Positions 54,382 through 64,000 of a DNA stretch of 64,000 bases are shown piece by piece. A program made the translations under genes and the position numbers. Origin of the DNA: Vibrio navarrensis (lineage in GTDB: Bacteria > Pseudomonadota > Gammaproteobacteria > Enterobacterales > Vibrionaceae); the NCBI RefSeq assembly GCF_015767675.1, contig NZ_CP065217.1, positions 2,852,001 to 2,916,000 on the forward strand, written 5' to 3'. Each line of letters starts with the position of its first letter. The stretch's first letter is position 1. The notes beneath the pieces are model-generated. The model had not been told where the DNA came from, did no database searches, and worked only from the letters and a program-made list of their open reading frames with translations.

Positions 54382-57042
54382 TTAAGCGTATAGCGGGTTT
54401 GTTTTTTCAGTGTCGATGTTGAATTTCTTGATAGCTTCCGCCACCACAGATTTCTCAACTTCACCACGTTTCGCTAGTTCGTTTAGAGCAGCAACCACCA
54501 CGTAACCTGCGTTCACTTCGAAGTGACGACGTAGGTTTTCACGGCTGTCTGAGCGACCGAAACCGTCAGTACCCAGTACTTTGTAAGACTGTGCTGGGAT
54601 GAACGCGCGAACTTGGTCAGCGTAGTTCTTCATGTAGTCAGTCGCTGCGATAGCAGGCTCAGTACCCATCACTTGAGCGATGTAAGGCACTTTCACATCT
54701 GCTTCTGGGTGCAGCATGTTGAAACGATCACACGCTTGGCCATCACGAGCCAGTTCGTTGAATGAGGTTACCGAGTAAACATCAGAGGCGATGCCGTATT
54801 CTTCGCTCAGGATAACAGCCGCTTTACGTACTTCGTTCATGATAGTACCTGAGCTCATCAGCTGAACTTTACCTTTAGAACCAGACAGCGTTTCCAGTTT
54901 GTAGATACCTTTACGGATACCTTCTTCAGAACCTTCTGGCATCGCTGGATGCGCGTAGTTTTCGTTCATCAGCGTTAGGTAGTAGAACACGTTCTCTTGA
55001 TCGCCATACATGCGACGGATACCGTCTTGCATGATAACCGCAACTTCGTAAGCAAAAGTCGGATCGTAAGAGATACAGTTTGGTACTGTGCCCGCCAGAA
55101 TATGCGAGTGACCATCTTCGTGCTGCAGACCTTCACCGTTCAGTGTGGTACGACCAGCCGTTGCGCCCAGTAGGAAACCACGCGCTTGTTGGTCGCCCGC
55201 CATCCATGCCATGTCGCCAACACGTTGGAAACCGAACATAGAGTAGTAGATGTAGAACGGGATCATCGGCAGGTTGTTGGTGCTGTAAGACGTCGCCGCC
55301 GCAACCCAAGATGACATCGCACCCAGCTCGTTGATACCTTCTTGCAGTACCTGACCAGACGTTGCTTCTTTGTAGTAAGAAACGATATCGCGGTCTTGTG
55401 GAGTGTAGTTCTGACCGTGCGGGTTGTAGATACCGATTTGACGGAACAGACCTTCCATACCGAAAGTACGCGCTTCATCAGCGATGATAGGAACGATGTT
55501 TTGACCAATGTTTTTGTCTTTCAACAGGATGTTCAGTGCACGCACGTAAGCCATGGTTGAAGAGATTTCACGTTTCTGTTCTTCCAGAAGCGGTTTGAAC
55601 TCTTCCAGTTCTGGAATCACCAGTTCCTGAGTGAAGTTAGGCAGACGCTGTGGCGTGTAACCGTGCAGCGCTTTACGACGAGCGTGCAGGTATTCGTATT
55701 CTTTCGAGCCTTCTTCCAGTTTCAGGTAAGGCAGTTTGTTCACTTCTTCGTCAGAGATCAGATCTTGCAGGCCAAGACGGTTACGCATCGCTAGTACGTG
55801 CGTCATATCCATCTTCTTCACTTGGTGTGCAATGTTCTTACCTTCTGCCGCTTCACCCATGCCGTAACCTTTAACGGTTTTCGCTAGGATAACCGTTGGA
55901 CGACCATTGGTCTCTTGTGCGTTCTTGAACGCAGCGTACAGTTTAGAAGACTCGTGACCACCGCGTTTCAGCGCGAAGATCTCATCGTCAGTCATGTCAG
56001 CAACAAGAGCCGCTGTTTCTGGGTATTTACCGAAGAAATGCTCGCGAACGTACGCGCCATCTTTCGCTTTAAAGGTTTGGTAGTCGCCGTCGATGGTTTC
56101 GTTCATCAGCTGCAGCAGTTTACCTGTGGTGTCTTTCGCCAGCAGTTTATCCCAGCCGTTACCCCAGATCACTTTCACCACGTTCCAGCCAGCACCTTTG
56201 AACAGACCTTCCAGTTCTTGGATGATCTTGCCGTTACCCATTACTGGGCCGTCGAGACGCTGCAGGTTACAGTTGATGAGGAAACATAGGTTGTCCAGTT
56301 TTTCACGTGCAGCGAAAGAGATCGCGCCGCGTGATTCTGGCTCATCCATCTCACCGTCACCTAGGAACGCATAAACGCGCTGCTCTGAGGTGTCTTTCAT
56401 ACCACGGCCTTCCAGATACTTGAGGAAGCGCGCTTGGTAGATAGCAGAAATTGGACCCAACCCCATAGATACGGTTGGGAATTGCCAGAATTCTGGCATT
56501 AATTTCGGGTGTGGGTAGGAAGGAATGCCTTTGCCATCCACTTCTTGACGGAAGTTGTCTAGCTGCTCTTCAGTCAGGCGGCCTTCAACGAATGCACGCG
56601 CGTAAATCCCAGGAGAGATGTGACCTTGGTAGTAAACCAAATCGCCACCATCTTTTTCGTTAGGAGCACGGAAGAAGTGGTTGAAACATGTCTCATAGAA
56701 CGCCGCTGACGACTGGAATGACGCCATATGGCCGCCCAGATCCAAATCTTTCTTCGATGCACGAAGAACGATCATAATTGCGTTCCAGCGAATGATTGAA
56801 CGAATACGGCGTTCGATCGTAGTGTCGCCTGGGTAAGCTGGTTCTTGGGCTGCAGGAATCGTGTTGATGTAGTTGGTTGTGATACCGGTTGGCATATCAA
56901 CACCGTCTAGACGTGCTTTTTCCAGAACTTCTTCAAGTAGGAACTGCGCACGCTCTACGCCTTCTTCACGTACAACTGACTCAAGCGCGGCTAACCACTC
57001 CTGAGTTTCCAGTGCATCTACGTCATGCTTCATGTCAGACAT
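54382..57042 (-). CDS. aceE: Pyruvate dehydrogenase E1 component
   Basis: Homodimeric thiamine diphosphate-dependent E1, 886 aa. The cofactor motif runs from GDGEMDEPES to the NCN of LINCNLQRLDG, and the family segment YIYYSMFGFQRVGDMAW is near residue 620. It follows pdhR by 50 bases and leads into aceF. Confidence 0.97.
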   Translation of the reverse strand: MSDMKHDVDALETQEWLAALESVVREEGVERAQFLLEEVLEKARLDGVDMPTGITTNYINTIPAAQEPAYPGDTTIERRIRSIIRWNAIMIVLRASKKDLDLGGHMASFQSSAAFYETCFNHFFRAPNEKDGGDLVYYQGHISPGIYARAFVEGRLTEEQLDNFRQEVDGKGIPSYPHPKLMPEFWQFPTVSMGLGPISAIYQARFLKYLEGRGMKDTSEQRVYAFLGDGEMDEPESRGAISFAAREKLDNLCFLINCNLQRLDGPVMGNGKIIQELEGLFKGAGWNVVKVIWGNGWDKLLAKDTTGKLLQLMNETIDGDYQTFKAKDGAYVREHFFGKYPETAALVADMTDDEIFALKRGGHESSKLYAAFKNAQETNGRPTVILAKTVKGYGMGEAAEGKNIAHQVKKMDMTHVLAMRNRLGLQDLISDEEVNKLPYLKLEEGSKEYEYLHARRKALHGYTPQRLPNFTQELVIPELEEFKPLLEEQKREISSTMAYVRALNILLKDKNIGQNIVPIIADEARTFGMEGLFRQIGIYNPHGQNYTPQDRDIVSYYKEATSGQVLQEGINELGAMSSWVAAATSYSTNNLPMIPFYIYYSMFGFQRVGDMAWMAGDQQARGFLLGATAGRTTLNGEGLQHEDGHSHILAGTVPNCISYDPTFAYEVAVIMQDGIRRMYGDQENVFYYLTLMNENYAHPAMPEGSEEGIRKGIYKLETLSGSKGKVQLMSSGTIMNEVRKAAVILSEEYGIASDVYSVTSFNELARDGQACDRFNMLHPEADVKVPYIAQVMGTEPAIAATDYMKNYADQVRAFIPAQSYKVLGTDGFGRSDSRENLRRHFEVNAGYVVVAALNELAKRGEVEKSVVAEAIKKFNIDTEKTNPLYA

Positions 57043-57092
57043 GGCGATCTATCCTTCTGTTGGTTGGATCTAGTTTGAATCGCAATGAACCA

Positions 57093-57863
57093 CTATTGCG
57101 GCTCATTACCTTGTTGAATTCGACGCAGCGATCGCTCACGGCGAGTCTGTTCACGAGTCAAATCCAACAACGTTTCTTCGATATAAGCTAAGTGAGAATG
57201 GGACATTTCACGCGCCTTTTCTGGCTGACCTGAAACAATCGCATCCACGATATTAGCCCGGTGCTTACTTACTTTCTCAACCGCTTCTGGGCGGCGATGT
57301 AATAATTTAAAATTCTGTCGAATATTTTGCTCAAGCAAAGGCGCAAGGCTACGTACGATGTGCAGCAGTACGACGTTGTGTGCCGCTTCAGTAATCGCGA
57401 TGAGGAACGCCATCACTTGTTCAGCTTCCGCATCGGCGTCTTTCTTTTCCTGAACCTCAGCGATTCGGGAAACGCAGGTTTGAATACGGGCAAAATCTTC
57501 TTCGGTACCGCGCAACGCCGCAAAATAAGCGCAAATACCTTCCAGCGCATGACGCGCTTCCAGTAAGTCCAGTTGAGTCTCGGAGTGGCTAGACAATAAA
57601 TTTAGCAGAGGATCGGAAAAACTCTGCCAAATGCGATCGCTGACAAACGTTCCGCCCCCTTGACGACGGGTCAGTAGACGTTTGGCTTCCAGGCGCTGAA
57701 TGGCTTCTCTGATGGAGGGACGCGAAACCTCAAACTGTTTAGCAAGCTCCCTTTCCGGTGGGAGTTGCTGGCCAGGTGAGAGCGTTCCTTCCACTATCAG
57801 CCGCTCCAATTCCTGTTCAATCACATCGGAGAGCTTTGGCTGACGAATCCTTTGATAAGCCAT
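57093..57863 (-). CDS. pdhR: Pyruvate dehydrogenase complex repressor PdhR
   Basis: A GntR/FadR-subfamily repressor of 256 aa. The winged helix has [21 protein letters not shown] with the wing GGGTFVS, followed by an all-helical pyruvate-sensing FCD domain. Two perfect PdhR operators lie upstream, so it should repress its own operon until pyruvate accumulates. Confidence 0.95.
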   Translation of the reverse strand: MAYQRIRQPKLSDVIEQELERLIVEGTLSPGQQLPPERELAKQFEVSRPSIREAIQRLEAKRLLTRRQGGGTFVSDRIWQSFSDPLLNLLSSHSETQLDLLEARHALEGICAYFAALRGTEEDFARIQTCVSRIAEVQEKKDADAEAEQVMAFLIAITEAAHNVVLLHIVRSLAPLLEQNIRQNFKLLHRRPEAVEKVSKHRANIVDAIVSGQPEKAREMSHSHLAYIEETLLDLTREQTRRERSLRRIQQGNEPQ

Positions 57864-57914
57864 AATTTATTGTTCTTCTACTCTTGAATTCACTAGCAAT
57901 TCGCTTTGCTGGCA

Positions 57915-57929
57915 ATTGGTAATACCAAT
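57915..57929. promoter_or_regulatory. PdhR operator 1
   Basis: ATTGGTAATACCAAT is a perfect match to the PdhR/FadR-type palindrome ATTGGTNNNACCAAT, about 50 bases upstream of the pdhR start. Confidence 0.85.
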
Positions 57930-58052
57930 TTTAAGTTGGTGCAGAAATTAACATAATTTAAACGCCACTGTCCAGCCAAAAGTTGACCTAAATCATAGAA
58001 CAACTCACACCTCAACACTTTGATAACATCCGGATATTAAAACAGCAATAGA

Positions 58053-58067
58053 ATTGGTCTGACCAAT
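58053..58067. promoter_or_regulatory. PdhR operator 2
   Basis: ATTGGTCTGACCAAT is a second perfect palindrome, 138 bases upstream of the first. It may permit looping repression or mark a second promoter. Confidence 0.85.
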
Positions 58068-58202
58068 TACAAAGTAGAAACAGATGGGCGAATAACGTGC
58101 TGGTCAGTTTGGTCACAAAATGGCAAATACGCGAATCTAAGCGCGGCTCATTTTGTCAAAGCGGGCGCTGGGTTACGCTTTTTCCATCCACTAACGAGCA
58201 TA

Positions 58203-58232
58203 AAAAAGGTAAGCAACTTAGCTTACCTTTTT
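58203..58232 (-). terminator. Terminator of ampD
   Basis: Stem GGTAAGC / GCTTACC with a six-base loop and A/T runs on both sides, about 40 bases beyond the ampD stop. Confidence 0.85.
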
Positions 58233-58272
58233 ATGACACAAGACTCTTATTCAGTGCAGACTCACCGCCGCT

Positions 58273-58836
58273 TTAAAGGTCGTCATTGTCTTCAAGCATC
58301 GCGCGGTAACGACGCCAATCAAAACTGAGGCCGGGATCGGTTTTGCGCAGCGGTGCAATGTATTGATGCCCAGTAATCCGCGAAGGCGTAATGTGCGGAT
58401 AGCGTTCGATGATAGTTTGGCTCACTTGGGTAAGCGCAGCATATTGCTCTGGGGTGTAGGCGACAAAATCCGTCCCTTCCAACTCAATGCCAATGGAATA
58501 ATCGTTACACCGCGAAACGCCAGCAAAACTGGAAGCACCAGCGTGCCACGCGCGATCGTTAAAAGAGACAAACTGCACAATTTCACCATCGCGTTTGATC
58601 AAACAATGGGCCGATACTCGCATTTTCGCTATCACCTGAAAAAAGGGATGCAAGTCGGGCGACAAATTACCCTGAAAAAAATCTTCAATATAGGGGCCAC
58701 CAAACTCGCCTGGCGGCAAACTGATGTTGTGGATCACCAGCAGTGAGACAGGCTCCCCCGCGGGGCGGGCATCATAAAAAGGCGACGGCCGATGGGTGAC
58801 GCCTTGCAGCCATCCATACGTGATCACAGCTTGCAT
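58273..58836 (-). CDS. ampD: 1,6-anhydro-N-acetylmuramyl-L-alanine amidase AmpD
   Basis: Cytoplasmic zinc amidase of peptidoglycan recycling, 187 aa. Zinc ligands are the His of LLVIHNISLPPGEFGG, the His of ITGHQYIAP and the Asp of KTDPGLSFDW. I start at the ATG at 58836 behind AGAGG; an upstream in-frame start at 58857 would put the ribosome site inside. It is divergent from nadC, a conserved arrangement. Confidence 0.95.
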   Translation of the reverse strand: MQAVITYGWLQGVTHRPSPFYDARPAGEPVSLLVIHNISLPPGEFGGPYIEDFFQGNLSPDLHPFFQVIAKMRVSAHCLIKRDGEIVQFVSFNDRAWHAGASSFAGVSRCNDYSIGIELEGTDFVAYTPEQYAALTQVSQTIIERYPHITPSRITGHQYIAPLRKTDPGLSFDWRRYRAMLEDNDDL

Positions 58837-58862
58837 ATCCACCTCTCTGCTTTGCAAATTAA

Positions 58863-59816
<954 letters not shown>

Positions 59817-59836
59817 TTAACAAAGCTATTACTTAT

Positions 59837-59858
59837 AAGGGGCCAACGGCCCCTTTTT
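59837..59858 (+). terminator. Terminator of nadC
   Basis: AAGGGGCC / GGCCCCTT with a three-base loop followed by T residues, 20 bases after the nadC stop. Confidence 0.88.
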
Positions 59859-59870
59859 CGTTTTAAAACC

Positions 59871-60005
59871 TTAACCCACTCGCAAAACCTTGCTAATCGT
59901 ATGTAATTGGCGATGAAAGAGTTTTAGCTCACTCGCGATGTCGTCGCGTCGATATTCCAACAATTCAACACCTTGCATAATCTGCTCAACATGCTCACGC
60001 AGCAT
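59871..60005 (-). CDS. Possible 44-aa small protein opposite the pilA leader
   Basis: A short reading frame on the minus strand opening MLREHVEQIMQGVELLEYRR and ending LHTISKVLRVG. It is predicted to be helical and highly charged, unlike most chance frames, and it fills the nadC-pilA gap. There is no convincing ribosome site, and an extension to 60056 runs into pilA. It could be a real small gene, a remnant, or chance. Confidence 0.25.
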   Translation of the reverse strand: MLREHVEQIMQGVELLEYRRDDIASELKLFHRQLHTISKVLRVG

Positions 60006-60031
60006 GGTTAAACCGAATTCAAGGAAACGAC

Positions 60032-60472
60032 ATGAAACAACATAATCGAGTAACAAAACAGCAGGGCTTTACCCTGATTGAATTAATGATAGTGGTGGCA
60101 ATTATTGGGGTATTAACGGCAGTCGCCATGCCCGCATATAAAAGCTATGTAACAAAAAGTGAACTAGCTGCTGGTTCCGCCACCGTCAGAAATCTACTAA
60201 CAAATATCGACATGTTTCATCAAGAAAAAGGCACTTATGTTGGAATGACTTTAGCCGATATCGGTGCGACTCAAACAATGAGTGGATTGGGTGATTTAGC
60301 ACTAACAGATCTAACGGTGAGCACTGCATCTGCAACTTTCACTTTTGATAACTCTTCAGTTAATACCGCTGTTATCAAATATGCTAAGTCTTCGACAGGA
60401 TGGGTTTGCGCAATTACTGCCAACTCTGCTTCAGCAGTAACTTCTGAGACAAAACCTAAAGGTTGTTCTTGA
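60032..60472 (+). CDS. pilA: Type IV pilin PilA
   Basis: Major pilin precursor, 146 aa. A short basic leader is cleaved by prepilin peptidase after Gly in QQG/FTLIELMIVVAII, leaving N-methyl-Phe and the conserved Glu5. The C-terminal domain has a disulphide loop between the Cys of WVCAI and the final KGCS. It opens the pilABCD operon, seven bases before pilB. In Vibrio this chitin-regulated pilus serves DNA uptake and attachment. Base composition is more AT-rich than its neighbours, usual for variable pilin genes. Confidence 0.95.
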   Translation: MKQHNRVTKQQGFTLIELMIVVAIIGVLTAVAMPAYKSYVTKSELAAGSATVRNLLTNIDMFHQEKGTYVGMTLADIGATQTMSGLGDLALTDLTVSTASATFTFDNSSVNTAVIKYAKSSTGWVCAITANSASAVTSETKPKGCS

Positions 60473-60479
60473 TAAAACA

Positions 60480-62168
60480 ATGACTAACAATCTTGTAATT
60501 ATCCTTCGTCAATCTAATTTACTTAGCTCAACGCAAGAGCAAGCCTGTTTGGAACATCTCAATGCTTCCGGTGCCAGTGCACCGGAGGTGTTGTTGCAAC
60601 TGGGCTTTTTCCAAGCCGAAGAACTGACTGAACATCTCAGCGCGCTGTTTGGCTTGCCGCCCGTCGAGCTTAGCCACTATGACTACCAAAGCGTGTGCAA
60701 CCAACTGGGGTTGCGCGAGCTTATCACCCGCCACCAAGCCCTGCCGCTACAAAAAAATCGCTCAGCGCTAATTCTCGCCAGTGCCGACCCAACCAATTTA
60801 CAGGCCGAAGATGACTTTCGCTTTGCCACAGGGCTGCAAGTGGAAATGGTCTTGGCCGATGTTAAGCAACTGCAAGGGGCAATACGTCGCCTATATGGCC
60901 GCACGCTTGCTCAAGATAACCGCTCAGGATTGAAAGAGATCCACCAAGATGAGCTAGCCAACTTAGTCAATGTGGCAGCCGATGAAGTCGATAATATTGA
61001 AGATCTCAGCCAAGACAGCTCCCCTGTCAGCCGTTTTATCAACCAGATCTTACTCGATGCGGTGCGTAAAGGCGCATCCGACATTCACTTTGAACCCTAT
61101 GAAGCGATGTATCGCGTGCGTTTGCGCTGCGATGGTATTTTGGTCGAAGTGCAGCAACCACCGAGTCACTTGAGCCGTCGACTCTCCGCACGGCTTAAGA
61201 TTCTCGCCAAGCTGGATATCGCCGAGCGGCGTTTACCGCAAGATGGGCGCATCAAACTCAAACTGAACCAAAGCACCGCGATTGATATGCGCGTTTCTAC
61301 CCTACCGACACTGTTTGGCGAAAAAATCGTGCTGCGTCTGCTCGACAGTTCCAGCAGCAACTTAGACATTGATAAGCTCGGCTACAGCGAAACGCAAAAG
61401 CAGCTCTATCTCAACGCGCTGCGCAAACCTCAAGGGATGATCTTGATGACGGGCCCAACCGGCAGCGGCAAAACCGTTTCACTCTACACCGGTTTAAGCC
61501 TACTCAATCGCCCTGAGGTCAACATCTCTACCGCCGAAGATCCGGTAGAGATTAACTTGCCCGGCATTAACCAAGTGCAAGTACAGCCAAAAATCGGCTT
61601 TGGCTTTGCGCAGGCGCTGCGCTCATTTTTACGTCAAGACCCCGATATTGTCATGGTCGGTGAAATTCGTGATTTAGAAACTGCCGAAATAGCCATTAAA
61701 GCCGCGCAAACAGGGCATTTAGTGCTATCCACCCTACATACCAACTCGGCCGCAGAGACCATAGTACGCCTATCAAACATGGGCATTGCCAGCTTCAACC
61801 TCGCTTCTTCATTGAGCTTAATTATCGCTCAGCGCCTAGCGCGTCGTTTGTGTCGCCATTGCAAGCAGCCACAACACCTTTCACCTGCATTGCAAGAGCT
61901 GGGTTTAAACCAGCAGGATGGGCTGTATCGCGCCAATCCTCAAGGATGTAACGAATGCAATCAAGGGTATTCAGGGCGCGTCGGCATCTACGAAGTGATG
62001 CCCTTTGACGATGCGATGGCCGAGGCGCTGGTTAAAGGAGCCTCAGTACAAAGCTTGGAAATGCTTGCCAGAAAAAATGGCATGCTGACGCTTCGAGAAT
62101 CCGGGCTGGAAAAAGTCAAACAAGGCATCACCAGCATTGAAGAGCTGCAACGCGTGCTCTACCTGTAA
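60480..62168 (+). CDS. pilB: Type IV pilus assembly ATPase PilB
   Basis: Extension ATPase, 562 aa. An N-terminal MshEN-like domain (residues 10-130) is followed by the GspE/PilT core with Walker [16 protein letters not shown] near residue 325, the Asp box and Walker B in [12 protein letters not shown], and a tetracysteine zinc site (CRHCKQPQ and [10 protein letters not shown]). It is between pilA and pilC. Confidence 0.96.
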   Translation: MTNNLVIILRQSNLLSSTQEQACLEHLNASGASAPEVLLQLGFFQAEELTEHLSALFGLPPVELSHYDYQSVCNQLGLRELITRHQALPLQKNRSALILASADPTNLQAEDDFRFATGLQVEMVLADVKQLQGAIRRLYGRTLAQDNRSGLKEIHQDELANLVNVAADEVDNIEDLSQDSSPVSRFINQILLDAVRKGASDIHFEPYEAMYRVRLRCDGILVEVQQPPSHLSRRLSARLKILAKLDIAERRLPQDGRIKLKLNQSTAIDMRVSTLPTLFGEKIVLRLLDSSSSNLDIDKLGYSETQKQLYLNALRKPQGMILMTGPTGSGKTVSLYTGLSLLNRPEVNISTAEDPVEINLPGINQVQVQPKIGFGFAQALRSFLRQDPDIVMVGEIRDLETAEIAIKAAQTGHLVLSTLHTNSAAETIVRLSNMGIASFNLASSLSLIIAQRLARRLCRHCKQPQHLSPALQELGLNQQDGLYRANPQGCNECNQGYSGRVGIYEVMPFDDAMAEALVKGASVQSLEMLARKNGMLTLRESGLEKVKQGITSIEELQRVLYL

Positions 62169-62188
62169 CCACTTGCCTAGGAGAGATC

Positions 62189-63415
62189 ATGAAGGTAAAT
62201 GCGCCTACGCAGATTAAAAATTACCGCTGGAAAGGCATCAATAGCTCAGGCAAAAGAGTGTCAGGTGATGTGTTAGCCATCAGTGAAATCGAAGTGCGTG
62301 ACAAACTGCATGCGCAGCAGATTAAGATCCGTAAGATAAAAAAATCCAGCGTCTCAATATTGACCCGCATGAGTCACCGAGTAAAAAGCCGCGATATCAC
62401 CGTCTTCACCCGCCAAATCTCGACCATGCTCGCCACTGGCGTGCCGATCCTACAAGCGCTAAAACTGGTCGCCGATAACCACCGCAAAGCGGAGATGAAG
62501 TCCATTTTAACCAACGTGAGTAAAGCGATTGAAGCGGGCACACCAATGTCCAAAGCCTTACGAACCGCCAGCCATCACTTTGACGGGCTATACACGGATT
62601 TGGTCGCAACAGGCGAGCAGTCAGGCAACCTTGCACTGGTATTTGAACGCTTGGCACTCTATCGAGAAAAAAGCGAAGAGCTGCGTTCCAAAGTGATCAA
62701 AGCATTGATTTATCCTTGCATGGTGGTGCTCGTCGCCTTGGGCGTCTCTTATCTGATGCTAACGCAAGTAATTCCCGAGTTTCGCAAAATGTTTGTCGGC
62801 TTTGGTGCAGAGCTGCCTTGGTTTACGCAGAAGGTGCTCAATTTATCGGACTTTGTCCAAGCTTATAGCAGTTGGTTTTTTATCTCCCTTATCAGCGCCG
62901 TTTATCTGTTGCGCAGCATCAGTCGAAAGTCCGATCAGGTTAAACTGAAGTTTTCCCGTCTCAGTTTAAGGCTACCAGTACTCGGTGGCGTGTTTTCCAA
63001 AGCGGCGATTGCCAAGTTCAGCCGCACATTAGCCACCAGTTTTAGCTCGGGTATTCCGATTCTAACCAGCTTACAAACCACCAGCAAAACGTCAGGCAAT
63101 CTGCACTATCAATACGCGATTGAAAGTGTTTATCGCGACACCGCCGCAGGGATGCCGATGTACATTGCGATGCGCAACAGCAACGCCTTTCCCGAACTGG
63201 TGCTGCAAATGGTGATGATCGGTGAAGAGTCGGGGCGTCTCGACGATATGCTCAATAGAATAGCGACCATCTATGAGTTCGAGGTGGACAACACCGTAGA
63301 CAACCTCGGTAAGATCCTTGAACCGCTGATCATCGTTTTTCTGGGCGTGGTGGTCGGCGGTTTGGTCGCGGCCATGTACCTACCAATATTTAACTTAATG
63401 AGTGTTATGGGCTAA
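62189..63415 (+). CDS. pilC: Type IV pilus inner-membrane protein PilC
   Basis: Platform protein, 408 aa, with two T2SSF domains (about residues 70-195 and 272-395) and three membrane helices. The domain signatures [19 protein letters not shown] and [19 protein letters not shown] are duplicated copies of one another. A GGAGA ribosome site lies 20 bases after pilB. Confidence 0.96.
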   Translation: MKVNAPTQIKNYRWKGINSSGKRVSGDVLAISEIEVRDKLHAQQIKIRKIKKSSVSILTRMSHRVKSRDITVFTRQISTMLATGVPILQALKLVADNHRKAEMKSILTNVSKAIEAGTPMSKALRTASHHFDGLYTDLVATGEQSGNLALVFERLALYREKSEELRSKVIKALIYPCMVVLVALGVSYLMLTQVIPEFRKMFVGFGAELPWFTQKVLNLSDFVQAYSSWFFISLISAVYLLRSISRKSDQVKLKFSRLSLRLPVLGGVFSKAAIAKFSRTLATSFSSGIPILTSLQTTSKTSGNLHYQYAIESVYRDTAAGMPMYIAMRNSNAFPELVLQMVMIGEESGRLDDMLNRIATIYEFEVDNTVDNLGKILEPLIIVFLGVVVGGLVAAMYLPIFNLMSVMG

Positions 63416-63554
63416 TATGCCTTTCTGACCAAGTGCTTGACACTGTGTGTCGTGCTGCTTTAGCAGTGTTGCACCCATCGTCGCCTTTTATTGGTCAATA
63501 TTTCAATCATTGATTGTTGCCAGCAGCAAAGTGGCGACACGAGACCCAATTTTT

Positions 63555-64000
63555 ATGGATGCATTGCACTACTATCCTTGGCTGTATGTTGGCCTAGCGG
63601 CGTTATTTGGCTTGATTGTCGGTAGCTTTCTCAACGTGGTTATTTATCGCTTGCCGAAAATGATGGAACTGGAGTGGCAACGGGAATGTGCCGAGGCCTT
63701 TCCTCAATACGCCATCCCCGCGCCGAAGGAAACGCTCTCCCTCAGCACGCCGCGTTCCACTTGCCCGACGTGCCATACTCCAATTCGTATCCGCGATAAC
63801 ATTCCGCTGCTGAGTTGGTTTTGGCTCAAAGGGCGCTGTCATCAGTGTCAAAGTAAGATCAGTGGCCGCTATCCTGCGGTTGAGCTGCTCAGTGCAACCC
63901 TATGCGCCTTGGTGGCGTGGAAATTTGGCTACAGCCTTTACTCGCTGGCACTGCTGTTTTTCACCTTTACCTTGATCGCTGCGACCTTTATCGATCTCGA
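63555..64000 (+). CDS. pilD: Prepilin peptidase PilD, cut by the window end
   Basis: The first 148 residues of the leader peptidase and N-methyltransferase. The opening membrane helix contains [15 protein letters not shown], and the zinc-binding cysteines are in CPTCHTP and CHQCQSK, about 25 residues apart. The sequence stops at TFIDLD, the first catalytic Asp region, at the window edge. The start ATG at 63555 is 139 bases after pilC. This enzyme also processes type II secretion pseudopilins. Confidence 0.93.
   Translation, partial: MDALHYYPWLYVGLAALFGLIVGSFLNVVIYRLPKMMELEWQRECAEAFPQYAIPAPKETLSLSTPRSTCPTCHTPIRIRDNIPLLSWFWLKGRCHQCQSKISGRYPAVELLSATLCALVAWKFGYSLYSLALLFFTFTLIAATFIDL

Larger units (their letters stand above)
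57864..58272 (-). promoter_or_regulatory. Regulatory region upstream of pdhR
   Basis: This 409-base gap holds two PdhR operators (57915-57929, 58053-58067) and the ampD terminator (58203-58232). No gene is apparent; the segment 58080-58200 shows nothing recognisable. Confidence 0.7.

Overview
The window is a chromosomal segment of a Vibrio species. The evidence is a LuxR/HapR/SmcR-type quorum-sensing regulator beside hpt and lpd, a complete cytoplasmic chitin-disaccharide catabolic block, the fbpABC ferric transporter, a pilABCD type IV pilus operon, and a housekeeping gene order shared with V. cholerae and largely with E. coli (pdhR-aceEF-lpd, hpt-can, panBC-folK-pcnB-gluQ-dksA-sfsA-hrpB-mrcB). 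I cannot assign a species from the sequence alone. No tRNA, rRNA, CRISPR array, insertion sequence or prophage was seen.

Layout. (1) 1-9.7 kb, plus strand: the distal part of a chitobiose, (GlcNAc)2, operon: transporter ATPase, GH9 glucosaminidase, amino-sugar kinase, GH20 hexosaminidase, GH94 chitobiose phosphorylase and a phosphohexomutase, ending at a strong terminator. None of the hydrolases has a signal peptide, so this is intracellular catabolism of imported disaccharide. (2) 9.7-13.5 kb, minus: fbpABC ferric-iron uptake with a Fur box. (3) 13.6-15.4 kb, minus: glnK-amtB with a sigma-54 promoter and an NtrC palindrome. (4) 15.5-26.5 kb, minus: an accessory metal-acquisition island. It contains a nine-gene operon (PepSY membrane protein, DUF2271, DUF4198, two uncharacterised small proteins, a ZnuA-like binding protein, ATPase, permease and a second degenerate binding protein), a CpxA/CpxR-like two-component system, and a TonB-dependent receptor. 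Three Fur boxes control it, and two of its promoters share a second tandem-repeat element at identical spacing. (5) 26.7-31 kb: yacL, glycerate kinase and acnB. (6) 31-38.5 kb, minus: a patatin/beta-barrel type Vd autotransporter, mrcB and hrpB. (7) 38.5-44.4 kb, plus: sfsA, dksA, gluQ, pcnB, folK, panB, panC. (8) 44.5-49.6 kb: yadGH-type ABC exporter, SulP transporter with a divergent carbonic anhydrase, hpt. (9) 50-50.6 kb: the LuxR-type regulator with a Qrr-like pairing site in its leader, followed by a heptamer tandem repeat. (10) 50.8-57.9 kb, minus: the pyruvate dehydrogenase operon pdhR-aceE-aceF(three lipoyl domains)-lpd with two PdhR operators. (11) 58.3-64 kb: ampD, nadC and pilABCD, with pilD cut by the window end.

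The most interesting part is region 4. From memory of V. cholerae, the P-II gene and the yacL homologue are neighbours there, so the 11-kb block looks like an insertion between them. It carries its own outer-membrane receptor, periplasmic proteins, inner-membrane transporter, sensor and regulator. The Fur boxes argue for iron (or possibly manganese). The GTAAA repeats resemble CpxR-family sites and fit the CpxR-like regulator encoded in the island. The metal or chelate, the role of the degenerate second binding protein and the functions of the DUF proteins are open. Several coding starts were set by ribosome binding sites rather than the longest reading frame; these are noted in each entry.
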